Part shown: one piece after another, positions 17,450-26,449 of the stretch | Layout of the letters: every line of letters begins with the position of its first letter | How positions within the stretch are numbered: position 1 is the stretch's first letter | Assembly (NCBI GenBank): GCA_963753075.1 | Contig: CAVWAR010000010.1 | Span: 124,001-188,000 of the forward strand | DNA length: 64,000 nucleotides | From: Prado023 sp963753075 | Lineage (GTDB): Bacteria > Actinomycetota > Actinomycetes > S36-B12 > CAIYMF01 | Direction of reading: 5' to 3' | Made by a program: the position numbers and the translations under genes | Notes under the pieces: model-generated | What the model saw: the letters and a program-made list of their open reading frames with translations, nothing else | Told to the model about the DNA's origin: nothing | Databases searched by the model: none

Positions 17450-17568
17450 GCACCAAGGCTCGCGCCCAAGGTGCTGCGGCAGTAGTGCCCGGAATCACGA
17501 CCTCGGCATGACAGATGTCAGGTACGGGTGGGGCCACGGCAGAGTGCCGTGTGACTGGACTCGGCTGG

Positions 17569-17574
17569 TACGTT
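17569..17574 (+). promoter_or_regulatory. Putative leaderless -10 element (TACGTT)
   Basis: TACGTT matches TAnnnT and ends 7 bases before the ATG of the aminopeptidase gene. No ribosome site is present between them. Inference of a leaderless promoter; no clear -35. Confidence 0.4.
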
Positions 17575-17581
17575 CCCCGGC

Positions 17582-18799
17582 ATGCCGACGACTGACCTGA
17601 ATCCCGCCGAACTGCTCACACGCTATGCCGAAGTCGTTGCCCGGGTGGGGGTGAACATCCAGCCCGGCCAGCTCGTGTCGATCCGCGGCCTTGTCGAGCA
17701 CGCCGAGTTCGCCCGTGCGATCGCTGCGGCCTGCTACGCCGCAGGCGCCGGGCGCGTGGACGTCGACTACTCCGACGACGTGGTGCGCCACGCGGGGATC
17801 GCGCACGGGGCCAGTGCGGCCCTCGCAGCCGCCACCGCCGTGGACCACGCAGCACTGGACCGGCTCGAGGCCGAGGGCGCGGCGATCGTCCGGCTCAGCG
17901 GCAACCCGGACCCGCACCTGATGGACGACCTCGACCCGGCCGCGGTCGTCGCCGCCGAGAAGCGTGAGCTGGCCGTGCGCACGCGTGAGGTGCTGATGGG
18001 CGGGAAGGTGGCCTGGAACATCGTGGCCGCGCCCAACCCCGGATGGGCCGAGGCCGTCCTCGGGGAGCCCGACGTCGACCGACTGTGGCAGCTGGTCGCC
18101 ACGGCGGTCCGGCTCGACGATCCCGATCCGGTGCAGTCGTGGCGGGACCACCTGGCCACGCTGGGCAGTCGCAGTGCCGCGGTTCAGGCGCTTGCCCTCG
18201 ACGCGCTGCACTACGAGGGTCCGGGAACCGACCTGACGATTGGGCTGCTCCCGGGCGGACGCTGGGTGGGGGGCGGGATCAGGACGGATGCTGGTGTCGA
18301 GTTCGCGCCGAACCTGCCGACTGAGGAGGTCTTCAGCTCCCCGGACCCGCGACGTGCCGAGGGGGTCGTCGCACTGACCCGGCCGCTCATGATGCCGAGC
18401 AGCGGGATCATGGTCGAGGGGCTCGTGCTGACCTTCGCCGACGGCCAGATCGTCGACGCGCAGGCTGATCGCGGCGGGGACGCCGCGCGCGCCGAGCTCG
18501 ACAGCCACCCGAACGCCCGCCGGCTCGGCGAGGTCGCGCTCGTGGACCGCACCTCACGTGTCCGCGAGGCGGGTGTGGTCTTCCACGACACCCTGTACGA
18601 CGAGAACGCCGGAGCGCACATCGCGTGGGGCCAGGCATTCGGGATGTGCATGCCCGAGGGTGCGGCTCCCGAGCTGCTCAACGCCGCCCCGGTGCACACC
18701 GACGTAGTCGTCGGTGGCCCGGGGGTGTCGATCACCGGGGTCACCGCCGACGGGACGCGGATCCCGTTGATCGCTGATGACCAGTGGGTGGTCGGGTAG
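17582..18799 (+). CDS. M29-family aminopeptidase (aminopeptidase T-like)
   Basis: A 405-residue protein, the usual size for M29. Conserved features: NLPTEEVFSSPDP, a GIMVEG stretch, LGEVALVD (metal Glu), the segment YDENAGAHIAWGQAF with the metal-binding acid and His, and APVHTDVVVGG near the C-terminus. The family removes N-terminal residues from peptides with two cobalt or zinc ions and is cytoplasmic. The next gene is convergent; the upstream ABC operon is divergent. Confidence 0.9.
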   Translation: MPTTDLNPAELLTRYAEVVARVGVNIQPGQLVSIRGLVEHAEFARAIAAACYAAGAGRVDVDYSDDVVRHAGIAHGASAALAAATAVDHAALDRLEAEGAAIVRLSGNPDPHLMDDLDPAAVVAAEKRELAVRTREVLMGGKVAWNIVAAPNPGWAEAVLGEPDVDRLWQLVATAVRLDDPDPVQSWRDHLATLGSRSAAVQALALDALHYEGPGTDLTIGLLPGGRWVGGGIRTDAGVEFAPNLPTEEVFSSPDPRRAEGVVALTRPLMMPSSGIMVEGLVLTFADGQIVDAQADRGGDAARAELDSHPNARRLGEVALVDRTSRVREAGVVFHDTLYDENAGAHIAWGQAFGMCMPEGAAPELLNAAPVHTDVVVGGPGVSITGVTADGTRIPLIADDQWVVG

Positions 18800-18848
18800 C
18801 GCTCCCGCGATGCAGCAAGCGGCTGAGCGCCCCGAGCTGCGGCCACGG

Positions 18849-19829
18849 TCAGACGGTGATGACGACCTTGCCGCGGACCAGCCCGTCCTCCATCTTGCGC
18901 ATCGCCGCCGGGGCCTCTGCCAACGGGTAGGCCTGGTCGACCGTCGGGGTCAGGGTGCCATCCTCGATGAGCCGGCCGAGCTCGGCCATGTCGGTGTGGT
19001 TCTCCGAGGAGATGAAGGTGGTCAGGTGCTGCTTGCTGAACACGGACAGGGCCATCGCCCTAGCCTGCCGATCAATCCCGCCGGTCAGCTTGCCGCCCTC
19101 CTCGCCCCCGATGATGACCAGCGTGCCCGTGTCGGTCAGCACACTGCGCAGGGTCCTCAGGGGTGAGTTCCCGCCGATGTCGAGGATCACGTCGTAGGTC
19201 TGGCTGCCGTCGGCGAAGCTCTCCGTCGCATAGTCGATGACGTGGTCCGCTCCCAGTGATCGGACCAGATCTGCCTTTGCTGCGCTGCACACGCCGGTCA
19301 CCTGGGCGCCGGCTGCCTTCGCCAGCTGCACGGCGTAGGTCCCGACGCCGCCGGAGGCTCCGATGATCAGCACCTGTTGGCCGGCCTCGATCTTGGCGCG
19401 ATCCCGCACCGCCTGCAGGGCGGTGAGCCCGGAGACGGGCACCGCAGCGGCCTGCTCGAAGGGCAGATCTGCTGGCTTGTGGGCGAGCTTGGACTCCTTG
19501 GCGATCGTGTACTCGGCGAAAGACCCCTTGGAGGTCCCGAAGACCTCATCGCCGACGCCGAACCTGGTCACCCCCGCGCCCACCGCCTCGACGGTGCCCG
19601 CGACGTCGAGGCCGGGAACCGGGTTCTTCGGCGCGCGCAGCCCGAAGCCCAGGCGGATCAGGTAGGGCTGGCCGACCATGAGGTGCCACGTCCCGCGGTC
19701 CAGCCCAGCCGCCCCCACGCGCACCAGCACCTCGCCGTCTCCGGGCTTCGGTCGCTCAATCTCGTCCAGGTGGAGCACCTCAGACGTCCCGTACTCGTGG
19801 TGGACGATCGCTCGCATCGTGTTGGTCAT
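18849..19829 (-). CDS. Zinc-independent quinone oxidoreductase-like MDR enzyme
   Basis: A 326-residue medium-chain dehydrogenase/reductase. It has a GroES-like N-domain (VPGLDVAGTVEAVGAGVTRF) and a Rossmann motif GASGGVGTYAVQLAKAAGA, followed by LGADHVIDY. The zinc-ligand pattern of alcohol dehydrogenases is missing, as in NADPH:quinone reductases. It is divergent from a TetR regulator, and two inverted repeats overlap its promoter. The gene is therefore probably induced when that regulator binds an electrophile or quinone. A second paralogue-like gene lies at 25364-26326. Confidence 0.88.
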   Translation of the reverse strand: MTNTMRAIVHHEYGTSEVLHLDEIERPKPGDGEVLVRVGAAGLDRGTWHLMVGQPYLIRLGFGLRAPKNPVPGLDVAGTVEAVGAGVTRFGVGDEVFGTSKGSFAEYTIAKESKLAHKPADLPFEQAAAVPVSGLTALQAVRDRAKIEAGQQVLIIGASGGVGTYAVQLAKAAGAQVTGVCSAAKADLVRSLGADHVIDYATESFADGSQTYDVILDIGGNSPLRTLRSVLTDTGTLVIIGGEEGGKLTGGIDRQARAMALSVFSKQHLTTFISSENHTDMAELGRLIEDGTLTPTVDQAYPLAEAPAAMRKMEDGLVRGKVVITV

Positions 19830-19855
19830 GGTTGCTCTCTCCGTTGTCGACGAAA

Positions 19856-19868
19856 CTTACTCCGTAAG
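19856..19868. promoter_or_regulatory. Inverted repeat downstream of the MDR promoter
   Basis: CTTAC-TCC-GTAAG is a perfect 5-bp-arm palindrome just downstream of the expected transcription start of the MDR gene. A second possible operator half for the adjacent TetR protein; inference. Confidence 0.45.
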
Positions 19869-19877
19869 GTCATGGTG

Positions 19878-19907
19878 AACGTACACCATACGGTGTAAGG
19901 TTGTCAA
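19878..19907 (-). promoter_or_regulatory. Promoter of the MDR gene (-35 TTGACA, -10 TACGTT)
   Basis: On the minus strand TTGACA (19902-19907) is followed, after 18 bases, by TACGTT (19878-19883). The -35 is a perfect consensus. It drives the quinone-reductase-like gene starting at 19829. Confidence 0.6.
19882..19897. promoter_or_regulatory. Putative TetR operator in the promoter spacer
   Basis: TACACC-ATAC-GGTGTA is a perfect 6-bp-arm palindrome between the -35 and -10 of the MDR promoter and about 80 bases before the tetR start. A repressor bound here would block RNA polymerase. Binding is inferred. Confidence 0.6.
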
Positions 19908-19976
19908 TGATGCTCCGGGCGCCCAGCGCTGGCGGAGCCGCTCACCAGGCGTTCGTCGACGCGGGAGGAGGAGCCG

Positions 19977-20666
19977 ATGACCGGCACCAGCACCAAGACC
20001 AGAGTGCGTGTCCCGTTGACCAGGGAGCGGGCGTTGCAGGCAGCGGTCGCCCTGGCTGACTCCCGGGGCATCGAGGCGGTCACCATGCGGGGCCTCGCCC
20101 GCGATCTCGGGGTAGAGGCCATGTCGCTCTACCATCACGTGGCCAACAAGGACGACATCCTCGACGGGATGGTGGACCTGGTGTTCAGCGAGGTCCAGCT
20201 GCCCGAGCCGGGCACCGCCTGGCGACCAGCCATGAGCGATCGAGCCCTGAGTGTGCGCGCGGCGTTGACCCGGCACCCGTGGGCCCTTGCGCTGATGGAG
20301 TCAAGGACGTCACCGGGCGCGGCCACGCTGGCCCACCACAACGCCGTGCTCGGCTGCCTGCGCCAGGCGGGGTTCTCGGTCGAGATGGCTGCACACGCCT
20401 TCTCGCTGCTGGACGCCTACATCTACGGCTTCGTGCTCCAAGAGGTGACGCTGCCCTTCGACGAGGCCACCAGCACCGAGGAGATGGCGGGGTTGGTGGG
20501 ACCGATGCTCGATGCCTTCCCCTCCGACCAGTACCCGTATCTCGAGGAGCTGACCGCCCAGCACGTCCTGAAGGTCGGATACAGCTACGGCAAGGAGTTC
20601 AGGTTCGGTCTTGACCTGATCCTCGACGGGTTGGAGGCAGCGCAGGCCGGCCAGCGCGGCCGGTAG
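19977..20666 (+). CDS. TetR-family transcriptional regulator (TetR_C_1 type)
   Basis: A 229-residue protein with a strong ribosome site (GGAGGAG). The N-terminal helix-turn-helix spans about residues 34-63, with VTMRGLARDLGVEAMSLYHHV and then NKDDILDGM. The C-terminal domain resembles that of the tetracycline repressor class. It is divergent from the MDR gene, with two palindromes between them, so it most likely represses that gene and perhaps itself. The ligand is unknown. Confidence 0.9.
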   Translation: MTGTSTKTRVRVPLTRERALQAAVALADSRGIEAVTMRGLARDLGVEAMSLYHHVANKDDILDGMVDLVFSEVQLPEPGTAWRPAMSDRALSVRAALTRHPWALALMESRTSPGAATLAHHNAVLGCLRQAGFSVEMAAHAFSLLDAYIYGFVLQEVTLPFDEATSTEEMAGLVGPMLDAFPSDQYPYLEELTAQHVLKVGYSYGKEFRFGLDLILDGLEAAQAGQRGR

Positions 20667-20821
20667 CGGCCACGGGTTCATCGAGCCGGTAGGAACCGCA
20701 AACGTTCGAGGTTCCCTGGCTACGCCGATCCGCTGACCGACCTGCGCGTGCTGCACCGGCCCGCGCGGTCGTGTTGCGGGGGAGGGTCGTGGCCTGACCG
20801 GGTTGTCGCTGATCGCTGGTG

Positions 20822-20842
20822 GGCGCGGAGGTGGACCGCGCC
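20822..20842. terminator. Strong GC hairpin between convergent tetR and dps
   Basis: GGCGCGG, a 7-base loop (AGGTGGA), then CCGCGCC: a perfect 7-bp stem 10 bases before the end of dps and in the gap after tetR. No T tract. Probable bidirectional terminator. Confidence 0.5.
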
Positions 20843-20852
20843 GCGCGTTGCG

Positions 20853-21326
20853 CTACTCCAGGAACGAGTGCAGCATCCACGCTGCCTTCTGGTGGATCTC
20901 CTGGCGGGTGGTGGCAAGGCCGGCTGTGGGCTCGTCCGCGGCGGCCTGTGCCACCACGATGACCTCCGCGGCTGCCGCAGCCAGGGTCTCGTGGTCCCCG
21001 GCCAGGGCTGCCACCATCTGCATGGCCGGCGTTGGCCCGCTGGCCTCGGAGATCGTGGTGCGGGCCCCGAACTCGGCGTACGAACCGGGTGCCGGGTGGC
21101 CGAGGGCGCGGATCCGTTCGGCGATCTCATCCACGGCCAGGGACAGGTCGGTGTACTGCACCTCGAACAGGGCGTGCAGGGCTCCGAAGTGCGGTCCGGT
21201 GACGTTCCAGTGGTAGTTGTGGGTCTTGAGATACAGGGTGTAGCTGTCAGCAAGCAGCTGGGCCAACCGATCCGCTGTCTCGGCGTGGTCGGCCGCTGGC
21301 GTGCCGGTCTCAGGTGCTGCGCTCAT
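20853..21326 (-). CDS. dps: Dps-family DNA-binding ferritin-like protein
   Basis: A 157-residue protein. The start at 21326 is fixed by a consensus AGGAGGA 6 bases upstream; the frame extends further but without support. The Dps ferroxidase signature is present: the HNYHWNVTGPHFGALH stretch (H39, H51) and VDEIAERI (D66, E70). Dps forms 12-subunit cages that store iron with peroxide and protect DNA in stationary phase. The N-terminus is short and not Lys-rich, so direct DNA binding is uncertain. It lies downstream of the restriction-like helicase gene on the same strand, 264 bases away. Confidence 0.92.
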   Translation of the reverse strand: MSAAPETGTPAADHAETADRLAQLLADSYTLYLKTHNYHWNVTGPHFGALHALFEVQYTDLSLAVDEIAERIRALGHPAPGSYAEFGARTTISEASGPTPAMQMVAALAGDHETLAAAAAEVIVVAQAAADEPTAGLATTRQEIHQKAAWMLHSFLE

Positions 21327-21429
21327 GATGTTCCTCCTGGTCGTGTGTTGAGAGCCTATGGCCATGCTGTCCGGACCGCTCGGGGTGGTGACGAGGACGC
21401 CAATCCAGAGCGCCAGGGCCGATCGTCGT

Positions 21430-21458
21430 GCCCACAGGCCCGCTGGGAGGCCGTGGGC
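21430..21458 (-). terminator. Bulged hairpin downstream of the helicase gene
   Basis: GCCCAC-A-GGCC, an 8-base loop, then GGCC-GTGGGC: a 10-bp stem with one bulged A, about 130 bases after the helicase stop and upstream of dps. It may end the helicase transcript. No T tract. Confidence 0.4.
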
Positions 21459-21590
21459 CCGGCCAACAGAGTGCCGAGCAGTGAGCCCACAGGCGTCCCG
21501 ATCTCGTTGACCGGGCTGCTGTCCGAGTCGGGGGATCCGTGCAGCCGTTGTCGCAGCAAGCTCAAGCAGAATGCCCCTGGGAGATCCCCG

Positions 21591-24500
21591 TCAGGCGACG
21601 CCGACGGCGGCGAAGTCCGGGTACAGGTCGGCCGGGATGGGATGGTCGAGCTTCCACACGATGGCCATCGGTCGCGCCCCCTCGTGCGACACGTACGTGG
21701 CCGTCCCAAGGAACCAGAAGGCCCGGTCAGTCTGATTCATCCGGGCGAACAGCATGATCCGCGATCCGTCGTGGGCGTGGCTCTGGTAGCGCCGACCGGT
21801 GGGGGAATCGGGGCCTGTCGTCGACTGGCTCTCCCAGTGGAACAGGGTGCGAGTCATGGCGTAGTCGCGGTAGGCCGTGGTGGGGGAGAAGTTGCCCTCG
21901 GCCTTGTTGAGGGTGACCAGGAATGCGTCGGCCTGCTCGTCGGCCAGCCATCGCGTGCCTTCGCGCCAGTCCGGCACCTTCGCCCCGCCCCCATCGCCCA
22001 AGGCTGCCTGGATCTCGATGCGTGAGTATCGGGCGTGTACGAGCAGCGGACAGGGATCGCCATCCCGTAGAGCAGCGTGCTCGTGGTCGATCCGGACAGC
22101 GAGGACATCAAGGATCTGGGCGAGTTCCGTCCGCACCTGGGGATGGGACCACAGCAGATCGGTAGCCGTTTGCAGCCCGGTGTCCTTCGTGGTCGCCTGC
22201 TCGGTGACCTGAGCGATCAGCATGCGCCAGAGTCGCGCGCGTCTCTCGCCGAGCCCGGCGACATCCGGGGAGGGCCCGCTCAACAAGCGCTGGTACAGGG
22301 CGATCCGCTCGAGGTCGTCGACGTGCAGGAGTCGCCCCAGCGCCCGGCGCAGGGATGTCTCGTGGCCACCGGAGGGGGCGACCGGCAGGTCGGCGGCATC
22401 GAGGATGTCCGAGAAGCTGCGGCCCGATGCATAGACGGCGGGGAGCTCCACCCCCGTGTGAGCCAGGAAGTTCGGCAGGGTCGGTTCGTGGCCCCCCGCA
22501 ACCATCGCCCTCAGCTCGCCGACGAACTGCCGCTTGTTCGACGGCAGCGAGTTGCGGATCGACTCCAAGACGATGTCCTGGGCGACCGCGTCCATCGTGG
22601 CGCTGGCGCCCGGCGGAAGGTTCGGGAACCCCTGCTCGATGTTGCGGACGAGGTCCTTGCGCGAGCCCCCACCGATCAGGGCGCGCATCTTCTGGTCGAA
22701 GCGGAACTCCCGATTGTGCTGGGAGACGAAGTCAAGGACGGTGCAGGCGGCCTTGTCGTCGGTCCTTCGCAACCCGCGACCGAGCTGCTGCAGGAACAAC
22801 GTTGCCGACTCGGTGGGTCGCAGCATCAACAACGTGTCGAGGTGCGGGATGTCCACACCCTCGTTGAACAGGTCCACACTGAAGACGGCGCGGAGCCTGC
22901 CCGAACGCAGGTCGGCCAGGGCTTGTTGACGCTCCTCGTCCGGTGAATCGCCCCACACCGCCACGGATGGGATGCCGGCGGAATTGAACTGATCGGCCAT
23001 GAATCGCGCGTGGCCAACGCTGACGCAGAAGCCCATCGCCCGCATCTGCCGCACGTCCGCCTGCTCGGCCGTCCTGCGGATCACGAGCCGCGCCCACGCC
23101 TGGTCGGAGGTGAAGACGTTGGTGAGGGCGTCGACGTCGTAGCCCTTGCCCCGCCTCCACGGCACCTCGGTCAGGGACGCACCGTCGTGGATCGCGAAGT
23201 ACTGGAAGGGGGCGAGCCGACCCTCGGCAATGGCATCCCACAGGCGCATCTCGGCGGCGATGCGCCCATCGAAGTAGTCCAGCACGCTCAGGCCGTCCGA
23301 GCGCTCCGGCGTCGCCGTCAGCCCCAGGAGCTCTAGGGGCTTCACCATCGTCAGGAGCCGCTGGTAGGTGGCTGCTGCCGCATGGTGGAACTCATCGACG
23401 ATCACGACATCGAAGTGGTCCGGCTCGAGGGCTGCCAGCCCGTTTCGACTCAACGACTGGATGGAGGCGAACACGTGCTTGAAGTGCCTGGGCCTGTGGT
23501 TGCCCACCCACTTCTCGCCGAAGGCCGCATCGCCGAGGACTACGCGGAACGTCTGAAGCGACTGGTCGAGTATCTCCTCACGGTGGGCGACGAAGAGGAG
23601 GCGCGCTCGCGGCAGCCGTTGCCGCAGCTGCTTGTAGTCCAGCGCCGCCATCACGGTCTTGCCCGTTCCCGTCGCGGCGACGAGCAGGTTGCGGTGATGG
23701 CCCAACTCGCGTGCCACGCGGATCTCCTCGAGCATCCGCTCCTGGAATGGGTGGGCTGCGATGTCGAACAACTGAATATCCGCTGAGCCCGGCGGCAGCG
23801 GAGGGTTGTCGGCGCGGTGGCGGAACTCATCGGCGTCGAACCTGACGAAGTCATCGGACTCCCAGTAGGAGTCGAAGACCCGCATCATCTTCTCGACTGC
23901 GTCGGGGTTGCGCCGCTGGGCGAGCCGGACGTTCCACTCCAGGCCGCTCTCCAGCGCATGCGAGGTGAAGTTCGAGCTGCCTACGAGAGCCGTCGATGCC
24001 CGTCCAGGCCGGTGGAAGATCCAGGCCTTCGCGTGCAGCCGCGAGCTGCTCGTGTCGTAGGAGACCCCGATGTCGGCTCCGGCATTGGCCAGCATCGTCA
24101 GAGCCTCGACCTCAGTGAACCCGGTGAACGAGGTCGTGAGGATCCGGACCCGATTGCCGGCCTCGATGACCCTGTTCAGATCGGCGAGCAGGGGGCGGAC
24201 CCCGGGCCGGCGGATGAAGGCGACGATCGCGTCGATGCCCGACGAGGAACGGATCTCGGACTTGAGGTGCGCGGACATGTTCAGGTCCTGCTTGCTGTTG
24301 GTCAGGACCGTCGTGTCCAGCAGTGGCGTGATCGGGGAGTCCAACGCAGGGGTCGATCCGTCCGGGTTGCGGGTCACCACGCCGGTGAGCACGGTGGGCT
24401 CCGTTGCGGGCAGGTCGGGTGCGGCCGAGTAGGTGTGGAACTCCCGTTCCAGTTGCTGGAGCAGCGCAGCTACGACACGGGAGGACTCAACCGCACGGCC

Positions 24501-24692
24501 ATGGTCGGGCTGGGCGGCTATCGCGCGGCGGACGGCATCCGAGACATGTAGGGCGAACCGGTCCGCGGCCTCGGAATCCCGGAGGCTCCGCGTGACCGGA
24601 GTGTCCGTCGCGAGAAGCTGGCGAAGTTGCTCCTCCAGCGCGGAGGTAACGAGGTCCTCGTAGATACCGTGCTCCATGCCCCCGTCAGTCAT
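21591..24692 (-). CDS. PLD nuclease-SF2 helicase-DUF3427 protein (SauUSI-like)
   Basis: A 1033-residue protein. A phospholipase-D-like nuclease domain covers about residues 140-290, with H220-x-K222 and GSSN at 238-241. The SF2 helicase follows: AATGTGKT at 339-346, DEFHH at 433-437, GLTATPERSDG, then LFNEGVDIPHLD and QQLGRGLRR. The C-terminal 200 residues look like DUF3427 (FSPTTAYRDYAMTRTLFHWESQ, then SHEGARPMAIVWKL). This order is that of SauUSI, a type IV restriction enzyme that cleaves DNA carrying modified cytosine. No methylase gene is adjacent, as expected for type IV. Function is inference from architecture. Start uncertain: 24692 or 24677. Confidence 0.8.
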   Translation of the reverse strand: MTDGGMEHGIYEDLVTSALEEQLRQLLATDTPVTRSLRDSEAADRFALHVSDAVRRAIAAQPDHGRAVESSRVVAALLQQLEREFHTYSAAPDLPATEPTVLTGVVTRNPDGSTPALDSPITPLLDTTVLTNSKQDLNMSAHLKSEIRSSSGIDAIVAFIRRPGVRPLLADLNRVIEAGNRVRILTTSFTGFTEVEALTMLANAGADIGVSYDTSSSRLHAKAWIFHRPGRASTALVGSSNFTSHALESGLEWNVRLAQRRNPDAVEKMMRVFDSYWESDDFVRFDADEFRHRADNPPLPPGSADIQLFDIAAHPFQERMLEEIRVARELGHHRNLLVAATGTGKTVMAALDYKQLRQRLPRARLLFVAHREEILDQSLQTFRVVLGDAAFGEKWVGNHRPRHFKHVFASIQSLSRNGLAALEPDHFDVVIVDEFHHAAAATYQRLLTMVKPLELLGLTATPERSDGLSVLDYFDGRIAAEMRLWDAIAEGRLAPFQYFAIHDGASLTEVPWRRGKGYDVDALTNVFTSDQAWARLVIRRTAEQADVRQMRAMGFCVSVGHARFMADQFNSAGIPSVAVWGDSPDEERQQALADLRSGRLRAVFSVDLFNEGVDIPHLDTLLMLRPTESATLFLQQLGRGLRRTDDKAACTVLDFVSQHNREFRFDQKMRALIGGGSRKDLVRNIEQGFPNLPPGASATMDAVAQDIVLESIRNSLPSNKRQFVGELRAMVAGGHEPTLPNFLAHTGVELPAVYASGRSFSDILDAADLPVAPSGGHETSLRRALGRLLHVDDLERIALYQRLLSGPSPDVAGLGERRARLWRMLIAQVTEQATTKDTGLQTATDLLWSHPQVRTELAQILDVLAVRIDHEHAALRDGDPCPLLVHARYSRIEIQAALGDGGGAKVPDWREGTRWLADEQADAFLVTLNKAEGNFSPTTAYRDYAMTRTLFHWESQSTTGPDSPTGRRYQSHAHDGSRIMLFARMNQTDRAFWFLGTATYVSHEGARPMAIVWKLDHPIPADLYPDFAAVGVA

Positions 24693-24814
24693 GGCCGAAG
24701 CTTGCCAGGGGGCGCACGCGCTTGTCCTGGGCTGAGTCCCGCCCGCAAGGGCCGCCCAGCCGTCCACCCAGATCAGTCATGGTTGGATTCGCGGCGGCAG
24801 CGGATGGATGTCGC

Positions 24815-25282
24815 TCAGGTGGAGCGCTCCAGGGTGACCGCCGCCACGGTGGCCCCGAGATCCCGGGCCGCCGACACGTCGGGCGGTTGCGGCGCGGCGA
24901 CGATCTCGACCGCGGGCGCAGCCTTCTCCCACTTCAGGGCACCGGCGACCTTCTCCACCGAACGCACGGCGCCGCTCGTGTCGTCGTTGCCGTGCACGAC
25001 CAGCCCCCACGGCATGCTGCGGGTGGCGTCCAGGCACGGGTAGTAGACGGTGTCGAAGAAGTGCTTGAGCGCACCGCTCATGTATCCGATGTTGGCCGGC
25101 GTCAGCAGGACTATCCCGTCCGCGGCCAGGACGTCGGAGGCCGTCGCCGACAGGGCCGGCTCGACGGCCACCTCGACGTCGGCGAGCTCGGGGGCCGAGG
25201 CGCCCGCGACGATCGCCTCCAGCAGCTCGCGGACCGCGGGGGAGGGGGTGTGGTGGACGACCAGGAGCCGGGCTGTGGGCAC
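24815..25282 (-). CDS. Flavodoxin-like / NAD(P)H-dependent FMN reductase
   Basis: A 155-residue protein with a flavodoxin-like fold: an N-terminal RLLVVHHTPSPAVRELLEAI (phosphate-binding loop), GIVLLTPANIGYMSGALKHFFDTVY (FMN-binding loop typical of NADPH-dependent FMN reductases) and LVVHGNDDTSGA. It probably reduces quinones or flavins. GTG start without a ribosome site; TAGCCT stands 6 bases upstream, pointing to a leaderless mRNA. Confidence 0.78.
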   Translation of the reverse strand: MPTARLLVVHHTPSPAVRELLEAIVAGASAPELADVEVAVEPALSATASDVLAADGIVLLTPANIGYMSGALKHFFDTVYYPCLDATRSMPWGLVVHGNDDTSGAVRSVEKVAGALKWEKAAPAVEIVAAPQPPDVSAARDLGATVAAVTLERST

Positions 25283-25288
25283 GGCCCG

Positions 25289-25294
25289 AGGCTA
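25289..25294 (-). promoter_or_regulatory. Putative leaderless -10 element (TAGCCT)
   Basis: On the minus strand TAGCCT is followed by 6 bases and then the GTG start of the flavodoxin-like gene, with no Shine-Dalgarno. Identical hexamer and spacing to the site at 11306-11311. Confidence 0.4.
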
Positions 25295-25363
25295 GCCCAG
25301 GGCCATCCCCGAGTCGATGCAGCGACCTCGCCCTCGAGGGGCTCCTCGGACCGACGCGAGCAC

Positions 25364-26326
25364 CTATGCCCCGCCATCCCCCGGTGCCACGGAGATGACG
25401 ACATGGCCCCTCTTGTGGCCCTTCTCGACATACCGGTGTGCCTCGACGATCTGCTCCAGCGGATAGGTCCGGTCGATCACGGCCCTGAGCTTGTCCTCCT
25501 CGACCAGCTTCCGGAGGTAGTCCAGGTCCTCGGGGGTGGCGCCGGGGCCGGAGTCGGAATCCTTGACGATGTTCAGGCGGAGCCCCTTCGGCTTGAGCAC
25601 CCATCGGGTCTGCGCTGGCGGGAGCTTGTCCACGGCATCGAAGATGACGTCGTACGACTGCCCCCCGGCAGTGCCGTCCTCCGTGGTGTAGTCGATCACG
25701 GTGTCTGCCCCGAGCGACCCGACCAGCTCAAGGTTGGCGGTGCTGGCGACCCCGGTGACGTTGGCCCCGAGCTCCTTGGCCAGCTGCACCGCGTAGGTGC
25801 CCACGCTGCCTGAGGCTCCGTAGACCAGGACGTCCTGTCCGGGGCGGATGTTGGCCGCGCGGAGCACCTTCAGTGCAACGACTGCGCCAGTGGCAAGCCC
25901 AGCGGCGGCCTCGTCGAAGGTCATCGTGGTTGGCTTGAGCGCCACCAACCCATCCTTCTCGCCCGACTTCCTCGGCCGCTCACGTAGGCAGATGTACTCG
26001 GCGTAGCCGCCGAAATGCCAGCCTGTGAACGCGAAGACCTCGTCGCCGGGCGAGAAGCGCGTCGCCCCCGTGCCCACGGCCTCGATCTCACCGGCCAACT
26101 CCATGCCCAGGATCGGATGCTTGGGTCTCCTGACACCGAGCACCAGCCGGGCAATGAGTCGTTGGCCGCGCGGGACGTTGAAGGTGCGGATCCGCACGTC
26201 CCCGACGTGCGCCGTGGTGGCCACGATCCGGATCAGGACCTCGCCGTCCTTGGGGGTTGGCTTGTCCACCTGCGCGAGTTGGAGCACCTCCGGCGGTCCG
26301 TACTCGGTGCACACGATGGCTCTCAT
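25364..26326 (-). CDS. NADP-dependent quinone oxidoreductase-like MDR enzyme
   Basis: A 320-residue zinc-less medium-chain reductase. The start at 26326 is set by GGGAGGAG just upstream; the open frame runs on for 88 further codons without support. Motifs: ILGMELAGEIEAVG in the catalytic domain, GASGSVGTYAVQLAKELGA for NADP, then LGADTVIDYT. It is similar in plan to the enzyme at 18849-19829. The upstream gap to the divergent 2TM gene holds a 20-bp palindrome that may control it. Confidence 0.88.
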   Translation of the reverse strand: MRAIVCTEYGPPEVLQLAQVDKPTPKDGEVLIRIVATTAHVGDVRIRTFNVPRGQRLIARLVLGVRRPKHPILGMELAGEIEAVGTGATRFSPGDEVFAFTGWHFGGYAEYICLRERPRKSGEKDGLVALKPTTMTFDEAAAGLATGAVVALKVLRAANIRPGQDVLVYGASGSVGTYAVQLAKELGANVTGVASTANLELVGSLGADTVIDYTTEDGTAGGQSYDVIFDAVDKLPPAQTRWVLKPKGLRLNIVKDSDSGPGATPEDLDYLRKLVEEDKLRAVIDRTYPLEQIVEAHRYVEKGHKRGHVVISVAPGDGGA

Positions 26327-26449
26327 GGGGCTCCTCCCTGAACTGGGTCCCAGCCCAGGCTCCGACGGTTGAATCCAGCCTTGCGCGCGGGCCACTGCTT
26401 GCCAAGTGCGGAACGTCCTGCGGTCATGCGGGTGGGGTGCTGCCATGTA

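Noticed and set aside
21591..24692. Multi-gene phage-defence island around the PLD-helicase
   Set aside because: Neighbours (dps, flavodoxin-like, quinone reductase) are not defence genes; only a solitary restriction-like enzyme is supported.
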